Below, in pieces: positions 37,012 to 46,843 of a DNA stretch of 64,000 nucleotides. Location of the stretch: the NCBI RefSeq assembly GCF_000237925.1, contig NC_031495.1, positions 56,462,108-56,526,107 on the forward strand. The letters are read 5' to 3'. The notes under the pieces were generated by a model, which made no database searches, was not told the DNA's origin, and saw only the letters and a program-made list of their open reading frames with translations. The stretch is from Schistosoma mansoni. Lineage: Eukaryota > Platyhelminthes > Trematoda > Strigeidida > Schistosomatidae. Made by a program: the position numbers and the translations under genes. Positions within the stretch are counted from its first letter, which is position 1. The number at the start of each line of letters is the position of its first letter.

Positions 37012-39702
37012 TTCTTCAGTTTTTCAGTTTCAGTTTCAGTTTGGAAAGGACAGGAGGCTTAATGGCCTGTGTTAGTCCTGGCAATGATGGTCTCTCAGCT
37101 GATTCAACTTTCTTTTGAAGGAGTCGACGGATGGAGCCTCAACCACGTGCTGAGGTAATGAATTCCACTCGTTGATTATTCGATGGGAAAGTCGGTAGTC
37201 AGCTGACAAGTAATTCGTTCTGGGCTTGTGAACTTTCATGGAGTGTCCTCGTAGATTTTCTGTTTTGGAAGACAAGAAAAATGAGGGCGTATCAGGTGCA
37301 AATTTGTCATTAAGCAATCTGAAAACTGTAATCAAGTCGCCTCTGATTCTTCTATATGACAGCGGGAATAGGTTTAGCCTGGTCAGTCTAGTACCATACG
37401 GGAGCTTCGCTATTCCGGGGATCAGCCTAGTTGCTGTTCTCTGAACCCTTTCCAAGAGTTTACTGTCTTTTTTTAGGCAGGGGCTAGCCGCTTGTATGCA
37501 GCACTCAAGTTTAGGACGTAAGAACACTGTATACAAAGTCAGAAACGTTTTGGCGTCGAGATGACTAAAAGCCTTGCGTATGGACCATAAAGTTCTAAAA
37601 CCTTTGGTGGCTATTGCAAGGCAGTGTGCAGTAGTCTTTAAGTCTTGACCAACGATGACGCCTAAGTCATTGTGTGCCTGGACAATAGGTAACTCAGTGT
37701 TATTCATCATGTATGTATCTGTACCCTGGTGGCCAATATGCATCACAATACACTTGGAAGTGTTTATCGGCAATTGCCAGGTTTGGGACCATTCAGATAA
37801 TCTCTCCAGGTCATTTTGAAGTTCTAAGCTATCGCCCTTGCTTTGTATCGTTCTCTATATCTTGACATCGTCAGCATAGAGTAAGACCGATGACGATAGT
37901 AGACGAGGGAGGTCATTTACGTACAGGAGGAATAACACTGGCCCCAAAACTGTACCCTGGGGGACTCCACTAAGCACAGTTTCCCAGCTAGACAACTTGG
38001 AGTTCACCCTTACTCTTTGTTGACGCGCAACTAGGAAGTCTTTTATCCACATCAATAGATTGCCTCCAATCCCGACATTCCTTAGCTTATATAACAGCCG
38101 GTTATGCGGAACTTTGTCGAAAGCTTTTCTGAAATCGATGTAAGCTACGTCTATAGGTAACTTTTGGTCCTTAAGAGCACACCAGCTTTCACGAGCGACT
38201 AATAAGTTTGTGAGACAAGAGTAACCTGTTCTAAAACCATGCTGCTTTTCGGAGAGGATCCGGTTTTCATCGAGATGCTCGAACGGCTCCTTCCGAATAA
38301 TCTTTTCTAAGATTTTAACAACCACACTAGTTGGGCTAATTGGTCGGTAATTCTCAGGCTTATGTTTTGTACCTGTTTTGAAGACTGGACTTACTATGGC
38401 GTTCTTCCAGTCTTTTGGTAGACGACCCTGGGTTACGAATAGATTAAAACATACGCTTAAAGGGTTCGCAACAAAGTTAGCTAATTCCTTTAGTAACCTA
38501 GGATGCAGTTCATCGGGTCCAGTGGATTTACCTATGTCAAGCTTAACTAGCAGACCAAAGACATTGAGTTCTTCAATGGTCACGCTGTTCAGTGTTTGTG
38601 TGGGGGGATTTTCATGGACTGGTGAGAAGGGTGTTTCTATGGTGTATACATTGCTAAAGTATTTAGAGAATACTTGAGCTTTGCCAAAGTCGTCCTCCAC
38701 TAGTGATGAGGCAGTACTGTCTCCCCATAGTGAAGGAACATTTTTTCTTCTTTTTGTCCTTTGGTTTATATACGAATATAAGCGTTTAGGGCATTCTATG
38801 GATTCCCTAACGATTTTCTCTTCGTACAGCTTTCTGGCCTTACGGAGGGTCGAGGCACAGGTATTTCAAGCCTTTTGATACTGAGATTTTGCCTCGTCAG
38901 TCCCCAGTAACCTAAATCTATCCCACGTTTTCCTTCTTTTACGGAGAAGGATGCGAACCTCCCTACTGAACCACGGTGGGGAGTTTCTCGGCCCCTTAGG
39001 TGTAGTCCAAGGGACGTGGGGGGCGGTAACTTTTAAGTATAAATTCCGGAATACGTCCCAAGCCGTTTCGATTGATGACTCTGGGTCTATTTTCCAATCT
39101 ACTGATGATGCTAATTTCATGATGTCTGGTATGTTTGCTTTCCAGACGTTAGGTCTGGATTGAGCTGAGGCGTGCTCATGATCGACAGTTATATGGAAGT
39201 CAAAGCTTAAAACTGCATGATCACTTGCCTAGGGGTGGCATGTAATCCAGGTTTGCAACGTCATCCTCATAATGAGTCAATATAAGATCTAGTAAGGATG
39301 ATGCAGAACCCGGGTCGTACCTAGTTGCTTCCTTCATGTGTTGCACTAGGGCACATGTGATTACCGCATCAACGAGTTCCTGTTCGAAGGAATTTGCTGA
39401 CGATTCAGTCCGCAGATTTCCCCAGTCCACCATGGGTGCATTGAAGTCCCCTAGGATTAGACATCGATCACTTCGTGATAAAGTGTTGAGACTGCTTAGC
39501 AGGACCTCGTTTACCTCACAGCTTGGACTGCGATAGATCAAACTAAGCAGTAACTCTTGTCCCCTGCATTTCAGGTGGCAGCTAACTAATTTATACGTCC
39601 CACTCATGGGATACACTGTCGATAATGGTGAGTGGAATAGCATTCCTAATGAATAGAGCTACTCCCCCTCCTTTACGCGTTTGTATTCTATCGGCCCTTA
39701 CT
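37012..39702 (-). mobile_element. CR1-like LINE, endonuclease to 3' end
   Basis: Minus strand: the endonuclease (39643-39221, LILGDFNAPMVDW) leads to a linker (39120-38866, KRRKTWDRFRLLG). Then comes the reverse transcriptase (38700-37855): PDELHPRLLKELA, NYRPISPTSVVVKILEKII, QHGFRTGYSCLTNLL, YIDFRKAFDKVPH, VLSGVPQGTVLGPVLFLLYVN and LLYADDVKI. The C-terminal region follows (37773-37072). The catalytic YADD is intact. Near 37855 the frame is broken before the MPINTSKC segment. The 3' end carries tandem AACTGA-type repeats (37015-37041), the kind of short 3' repeat CR1 elements use. The 5' part continues at 43299, beyond the inserted RTE element. Confidence 0.85.
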
Positions 39703-39714
39703 AATGTAAAACCC

Positions 39715-42700
39715 GACCGTTGCTGCTACTCCCGACCGTTGCTGCTACCTTGACGTGGTGGTCGGGCTTGCCTATCGTGATGATCCAATCGAGCTATGCT
39801 GGCTGGAACAATCGTTCCTCAAGGTCCTACCATGCCAGACAGGTCGGTTGAAGAGCGGTGAGACTAAAAGCAGCAATCCCAAGGTCCGAAGGCGAAGTCG
39901 TACTGCTGACTGTACAGAGGTGTGAAAGCAGTAAGGTGTTTCCTTCAGACAACCAGCATGACAGCGATGCTGCCTTCCCACAAGGAGGGGTGGGGTTAGA
40001 AAAGGTCGACCCTAAAAATGCACACCTCGCCTTGTCCCACGGATTTCCGTCTCCGGCGGTAAGGACTTTTGAAGAACGGAGCTAACACGTCAAAAATCCC
40101 CCACAAAAAGGCCGTGCGTGACCGGCCTCAAGCAGATGTCCCTTGGGCACTGCGGTCACGCTCCCAGGTCGTTAAGACCAACACTAATCCAACTTCTTTT
40201 TCAGGTCCCTCAAGAAATACCCTTCCACGGTGTGGGCAGCCGGGAAGTGATACTAGCCCTCATACCCTTAACTGCACACAAGACCAAGTTGGTCGCTTTC
40301 AAATCCTTCCTACACCTAATAACTCTGTTATCTCCTCGACTAACCCTTCCCACGTCCTTTTATCGCGTCGCACCGCTAGGGCAAACGATTCGAGTACACA
40401 GAACGTTATTCCTGGTCTCTTGAAACCACGCTCTAAACTACATATAGGAACTTTTAATGTCCGAACATTGTGCCAAATAGGACAACAGGCTTCCTTAGCT
40501 AGAACTCTAGAATCTTACACCATCGATGTGTGCTGCGTCTCCGAAACGCGCATACAAGATCCGAGTAGTGTCATTCATTTGACCGCACCTAATCAAAATA
40601 AAGTTTCATCTCGATACACGCTCCGTGTATCTGGAAGCCCTGACGCTGCTTCCCGTGGCCTCGCTGGAGTAGGTATAGCATTAAGTCCTAGGGCAGAACT
40701 AGCTCTTTTAGACTGGATCCCAGTAGACAGTCGTCTATGCGCTGTTCGACTAAACGGATCAGTAAGGACTCGGAAAGATAGGGAAATTCGTCGTTGCCTC
40801 TTCGTCGTCTCTGCCTACTCTCCCACTGACTGCAGCTCAGACGATATAAAAGATGAGTTCTACAGGAAACTTTCTGACCTTCTCCGAGAAGCTAGGCGTT
40901 CTGATGTAGTAATAGTAGCAGGTGACTTTAATGCTCAAGTAGGTAACTAAGGAAAGGGAGGAGGCGGAAGGAAGCGATGAACATGAAATCCAGGGGTAAA
41001 GAACAGAAGGAGCAGTGAATTGTGAGCTATGCTCAGATAACCGCCTATTTCTTGCAAATACTAACTTTAAGCATAAGGAAAAACATCTTTTGACCTGGCG
41101 ACCCCCGAATTCGTCCCAACGTTGGACCCAATTAGATCACATCGCTATCAGCCACCGATGGAGGGGCTCGATAGAAGACTGTCGCTCATTCTGGGGCACA
41201 TGCTTAGATTCAGATCATGCTCTAGTGCGAGCACGTATTTGTCTGCGTCTTACTGGACGTAGGAAAGACACTGCAGGGAAGCCTCTAAGGGTTCTACTTA
41301 ATGGTAGGCAAGCTAAGAATATATTTCAGGAACAACTAGAAAAACAGTTAGGCAGCCATGTAAGTTGTGTCCACCCCGAGGCAGCGTGGAATGACATCCG
41401 AAAAGCTGTGGAATCAGCAGTGATATCCGCTAATAAGGTAAACCATAACGTTAGGGAGAAACAATGGATCTCGGCAGCATCTACCGCACTGATAGATGCT
41501 CGTAAACTCATCCCACCTGGCTCTGAGCATAACGAAGAGCGGAGTCAACTTAAGCGCAGGCTTATAAGAAGTCTACGTAATGATCGTGAACAGTGGTGGG
41601 TAGCGAAAGCAAGAGAGATGGAAAAGGCAGCGGCAATAGGTAACAGTAGGCAGCTATTCAGACTCGTTAAAGAAACCGGTATTAGGAACCCGAATATCAG
41701 TGAAACCATCTCAGATAAAGATGGGCATATAATTCATTCTCAATCCAGGAGGTTGGATCGATGGGCAGAACACTTTAGGGATCAGTTCAACTGGCCTTCA
41801 GCCACACTTCAATTACCCACGATCCCCAGTCGTCCTGAATGGCAAATTGATGTAAGTCCTCCAACCCTCTGTGAGGTTGAAAAAGCTATAGGAAATCTGA
41901 AGCGAGGGAGAGCAGCAGGCCCTGACAGGTTGACCCCTGAGATTTTTAAGGATGGTGGTCCAGTACTAGCAGTGAGATTGACTGAGGTCTTGGGTAGAAT
42001 CTGGGAACTGGACGTAATTCCATCTGACTGGTCCCAATCACTGATTGTGCCAGTTTATAAGAAAGGACAAAAGTCCTCTTGTGACAATCACAGAGGGATC
42101 AGTTTGACTAATATAGTGTCTAAAATATTAGCTTCAATAATACTAGGTCGCCTAACCAAAGCTCGTGAAGAGCAGACTAGAGAAAACCAAGCTGGTTTTC
42201 GACCTGGACGTGGTTGCATAGACCAGATATTCACCCTACGTCAGGTCCTAGAACATAGACACAAATTCAGACGTCCCACAATAGTAGTATTTCTTGACCT
42301 TAAGGCGGCATTTGACTCTGTTGATCGTGAGGTTCTATGGCAATGTTTGTCACTGAAAGGAGTACCAAAGAAGTACATTAACCTCATAAAGGCTCTCTAC
42401 TCGAGCACAACTGGTCGAGTTAGAGCCTATGGCGAACTGTCATCAGAACTGATTACCACAAGTGGCGTTCGTCAGGGCTGTCCACTCTCCCCATTCTTGT
42501 TTAACTTTGTCATTGACTTACTTTTAGAGATAGCACTTTCATCAGCTAAACCTCCAGGAGTGAACTTTTACCNNNNNNNNNNNNNNNNNNNNNNNNNNNN
42601 NNNNNNNNNNNNNNNNNNNNNNNNNNNNNNNNNNNNNNNNNNNNNNNNNNNNNNNNNNNNNNNNNNNNNNNNNNNNNNNNNNNNNNNNNNNNNNNNNNNN

Positions 42701-43286
42701 NNNNNNNNNNNNNNNNNNNNNNNNNNNNNNNNNNNNNNNNNNNNNNNNNNNNNNNNNNNNNNNNNNNNNNNNGGACATGTGTTACGTATGCCCGACCACC
42801 GACTGCCCCGACGTGCAATGTTTCATGGTGTAGGAGTAGGTTGGAAGAAAGCTAGGGGTGGCCAGACCAAAACGTGGCACAAATCAATGAAGTCACTGAC
42901 AAGTGGACTGGGCCATGTTGGTAGGTGTAGACTACCTGGTTGGGATTCGCGAGATGACAGCAACCGATGGTTAGAGACCTTGAATGACATGGCTCAAAAT
43001 CGTTTGCAATGGCGAAGATGCATCCACTCTTTGTGTTCTACCAAATTCTAATCTTCTGAATTCCTCATGTCTTTATCTTTTTCTCTTTCCAAATTTATTT
43101 CACTGTACTATACTCCTTCAATAATTTCTTGAAACCCCTAATCTTTTGGATTTCTGATTATACTCCTACTACTTCTACCACTATGGGATTTGAATCGACA
43201 ACTGCATCTCTGTGCTAATGTGGTATGGCAACTCGAACTGATGTACGTACGTACGAAGTTCTACGTTGTGACTGACTGACTGACTG
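39715..43286 (+). mobile_element. RTE-clade LINE inserted in the CR1 element
   Basis: A full-span RTE copy flanked by the 12-bp duplication AATGTAAAACCC (39703-39714 and 43287-43298). It starts with a doubled CCCGACCGTTGCTGCTAC motif. The endonuclease begins at about 40439 (IGTFNVRTLCQIGQQ, VCCVSETRIQD, VVIVAGDFNAQVG near 40910-40945). The frame is interrupted at about 40950-41015. The remaining endonuclease and RT are open from 41015: [66 protein letters not shown] and SGVRQGCPLSPFLFNFVI. The catalytic FADD region falls in the gap. After it come the C-terminal zinc/DNA-binding region (GHVLRMPDHRLPRRAM), the 3' tail and a TGAC repeat. Recently inserted but not intact as assembled. Confidence 0.88.
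42573..42772. other. Assembly gap, 200 N, inside the RTE reverse transcriptase
   Basis: Exactly 200 N. It hides the RT catalytic dyad and the downstream thumb region. By comparison with 45650-46170 several hundred coding bases must be missing, so the placeholder is not the true size. Confidence 0.98.
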
Positions 43287-43298
43287 AATGTAAAACCC

Positions 43299-44440
43299 TC
43301 GAAATCAAGTTCCCTACTATCTATAGACGGCGTCAGCCATGTTTCTGTGACTGCGATTATGTCTGGTCTAGTTGAGTCAATCTGTACACCTAGTTCCGGT
43401 AGCTTATTGAGTAAGCTCCGGGCATTGATATAACAGATCCGAAGCCTATTTAGGTGGCCTCGTGCTTCACCCAGAGTGGCTTCGGCATCATCCTCTGTCG
43501 AAGCCTCACAACCCGAAAATTTACAATTTTCAGGTCTTTTTCGCCAGCGTCTAATCTGAGCTGTAGTTCTTTTCCGGCTTCCCGTCTTTTTACACGGTCC
43601 GCCAACGGTAAGTCCTTACGGAGAAAAACTCGTGAACCCTTTAATTTGTGTCCATTTTCTAAGATTAAGTCGTATTCGTTTGGGGATTTGAAAACTACTT
43701 TGAATAGTCTAGACTGATTTGGCTTCAGATGCACTAGGTTTCCTAGCCTATACACCTTTAGCAAGGTGACTCCGGAGATGTTTTGGGGCATAACTTGGTT
43801 GAGTAGTTGTTTTATCAACACAATGTCATGCTCAAAACGAGCTTTCGGTTCTGAGCTGTCACTCTCCTTGACTCTATGGAAAATGACTGATCTGTCGCTG
43901 TGATCAGACTTCGGCTTTTCGACCCTTTTGGTGGGGGTAGGATTCCCTTTTACGTCATTTTGCCGTTTTTTCCTTACGACCCGTACCCAATCGTCGACGT
44001 TCTTTGGAGTAGTAACCACAGTCGCGTCAGGCGTACTGTGGGATTCCGGAAGGTTCAGGACGACTTGGGAGGTTGGGTCATCTTTTGAATATCCCCTCGA
44101 ATGATCAGTCTTTGGGTAACACGATTTAGTGTTCGTTTTTCTCCAGGTACTGACATCACCTAAAAACAAGTGCCAATGATTTAATTGGTCTTGAGAAATG
44201 ACTTGGATTAAGAGTCTCAGAAGACCGAGGCAGTGCCTTAGGGTGCTCCACATTAAATGGATTTCTCTCCAGATTGCGTCCCACTCACTTGCACTCCCTG
44301 TCTTCGGCTACAGAGGAGCCTTATTATTCAGTCTTGTATAGTTCTTGTAACTTCGGAGTCAAAAGGGCTCCGCATGAGACCTGAAAGATAATTTGCCGAG
44401 TGCCTTTCGAAAATCCTGGTCAAAATGACAGACTGACTGC
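43299..44440 (-). mobile_element. CR1-like LINE, 5' part: ORF1 and endonuclease start
   Basis: This is the 5' continuation of the LINE at 37012-39702. ORF1 (44253-43450, 267 codons) is basic with an RNA-binding-like region (LIKQLLNQVMPQNISGVTLL, RLFKVVFKSPNEYDLILENG). After it the endonuclease opens with ICYINARSLLNKLPELGVQI and IIAVTETWLTPSIDSRELDF (about 43430-43300). The inserted RTE element splits the endonuclease. Sequence from 44254 to about 44440 is taken as the 5' untranslated leader. ORF1 is uninterrupted, which together with the long open RT suggests a moderately young LINE. Confidence 0.8.
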
Positions 44441-44449
44441 ACTCTTGGG

Positions 44450-44972
44450 CTGTCCTCAAGTGCCATCGTATGCCCAAGAGTAAGATGAGTTTGCTCTCTC
44501 TCTTGAAATGCTCTCACACAGCCACATGTATACAGCCACTGACAGGGAAGTCCTATTCACTGCCTTTTCGTGGCGGGGATATTGTTTACGAAATTGAGAG
44601 GACGAAAAGCGAATGTCCGGCGCTTTAGCTGGGCCAGTGGATCCTTTAGGGTCCATCTAGGGGAGTTGGAAAACCCTGATTCAAAACAAGTGGTGGACAT
44701 GGGCTTCAGAATCCCTAGGGAACAAATGGCGTATGAACCAATCGTTGGTCACCGGTTACCATGGGACCGCATCACCTAAAGTTGCTCCACTGCCCTGTGG
44801 ATCAGACCTTTAGGTCAAAGGCTCCGGGTGTGGCCCCCTAAGAAAACCACCTGCTTCGGTCTGTTCACCCGGGCAGTAACACAACCTACACACAAATCAA
44901 GTGATTTTTGTGGCAAATATTTATTTGGTGCCCCTTTGTACCAACATTTGTGTTTAAATAAATAAATAAAAA
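44450..44972 (+). mobile_element. Short non-autonomous element derived from an RTE LINE
   Basis: The first 430 bp match the 5' leader of the LINE at 59437-61950 (GAGGACGAAAAGCG, GGAGTTGGAAAACCCTGATT, AGACCTTTAGGTCAAAGGCT, CCGGGTGTGGCCCCC). The last 60 bp match that LINE's 3' end (TATTTATTTGGTGCCCC, then TGTGTTTAAATAAATAAATA). Everything between, about 2 kb of coding sequence, is absent. It is either an internal-deletion copy or a member of a 5'-3' fused non-autonomous family; a second copy would decide. Confidence 0.65.
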
Positions 44973-45029
44973 CCACTCACCATTCCCAAACAGCCTGGAT
45001 AAAACATTGAAATGGGCTTCCCGACTCTA

Positions 45030-46640
45030 TTTCAAGTTCAAAAAGCTATAGCTAATCTGAAACTAGGAAAAACAGCTGGTCTAGATTGATTAACTCCAGA
45101 GGCCTTTAAGGATGGTGGTCTAGTCTTAGCGATTTGGTTGGCCAATGTTTTAGCTAAAATGTAGGAGTTGGATGTAATCCTATCTAACTGGTCGCAATCG
45201 CTTATTGTCTCAATATATAAGAAGGGGTCAAAATCATCCTGCGATAACCATAGAGGAATTAGTTTGACTAATATAACATCTAAAATACTAGCCTCAATAA
45301 TTATTGGGCGCCTAACTAAGACTCGTGAACTGCAAACACGAGAAAACTAGACTGGCTTCAGACCTGGTCGTGGCTGTATCGACCACGTATTCACTATTCA
45401 TCAGGTCTTAGAACACATGTTTATCGGCGTCCGACAATGATAGTTTTTCTTGACTTAAAAGCAGCATTTGACTCTGTAAACCGAGAGGTTCTGTGACAGT
45501 GTGTCATTGGAAGGTGTACCTCGCAAGTACATAAACCTTATGAAGGCACTTTGCTCGAACACCACCAGTCAAATGAGAGCTTATAGAGAACTGTCACCTG
45601 ATTTTACAACCTCAAGTGGTGTCCAGCAAGACTGTGCGCTATCTCCATTCTTGTTTAATTTCATCATAGATTTACTGCCCGACTGTCTCTGCTACCCTGA
45701 CTTGGTGGTCAGGGTTGCCTACCGTAATGAATCAACTTAGCTATACTGGCTGGAACAATCGTTCCTCAAGGCCCTACCATGCCAGACGGGTCGGTTGAAG
45801 AGCGGTAAGACTAAAAGCAGCAAACACAGGGTCCGAGGACGAAGTCGTGCTGCTGACTGTACAAAAAGCTCGTCTGGTTTTTGCCAACTTACGCCACCTG
45901 TGTCGAAGGCGAGATATCTGTTTATCGATGAAGGGATGAGTATACTGCGCAGCAGTTCGCTCTGTTCTAATTTACGACTTCGAAATGTGGCCCTTAGGAG
46001 TAGAAGATACTCGTAAGTTACTAGTACTTGACCACAGATGTCTTAAAAATATTGCTCGCATCTGCTGGGATCTGCGGGTAAATAATGGTGAGATTAGACG
46101 CAGGGTATTAGGGAATGACGGTAAATCAGTTGATGATGTTGTAAATCTTCATCAACTGAGGTGGTTGGGCCACGTGTTACGTATGTCCGGACATCGATTA
46201 TCACGACGCGCTATGCTCGCTAGTATTAGGGATGGTTGGACGAGAGTTAGGGGCGGCCAAACCAAAACGTGGCATCAGTCCTTGAAGTCACTAACCTCTA
46301 GTCTGAGCCATGTTGGTAGGTGCGGACTACTTGGTTGGGGGCCGTGTGACTATCGTAACCAATGGTTGGAGACTCTGGGTGACATGGCTCAGAGTCGATC
46401 ACAATGGCGTAGGTGTATACACTGTCTTCCATTAAACTATGAGATTAAAATTGCTTCATATCTTTCTTTATTCCTGTACTATATCCTTATATAAAATCTT
46501 TCTTTTACATATTACTATCACTAAATTAACTACTTCTATGAGTTCGGTGTTCATCTTGTTGTGCTAATGAGGTATGGCAACTTAGACCTATGCTTATATG
46601 TCGCGGTGTTACGTTGTAGATGAATAACTAAATGTGTTCT
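45030..46640 (+). mobile_element. RTE LINE, decayed copy with an internal 5'-leader segment
   Basis: This belongs to the family at 39715-43286. RT from 45030 ([71 protein letters not shown]) is followed abruptly at 45677 by about 190 bp of the family's 5' leader (GACTTGGTGGTCAGGG, GGCTGGAACAATCGTTCCTC, CTGCTGACTGTAC). At about 45868 the RT C-terminus resumes (LVFANLRHLCRRRDI, then LGNDGKSVDDVVNLHQLRWL). The C-terminal frame 45985-46494 is open. Several stops lie elsewhere. Tail ends near 46640. Endonuclease absent. Confidence 0.75.
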
Positions 46641-46827
46641 AGGCTCAAAGAGAGTTTTATACCATATGTATGCACTCCATCCCCCTGTGATTCCAATTAT
46701 TGCCCCGGAATTTTCTTTGGTTAGTATATTGTCTTGTTCCGATAATGGGAATATAAATATTTTGATTTTAGCGTACCCGTTCATATAGTCATTGTCGTGG
46801 TCATTTGTGTGTGTAACGCTGTTAATT

Positions 46828-46843
46828 ATGCATGTCTGTTTAG
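46828..46843 (+). CDS. SLC11A2: SLC11 coding exon 1
   Basis: 16 coding bases, ATG CAT GTC TGT TTA G, ending at a GTAAGT donor. The last G joins AT of the next exon to make Asp6. The following intron (46844-46882) is only 39 nt with a clean TTCAACAG acceptor. Vertebrate and schistosome DMT1 genes use alternative first exons, so another start upstream of the window's visible exon is possible. Confidence 0.7.
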
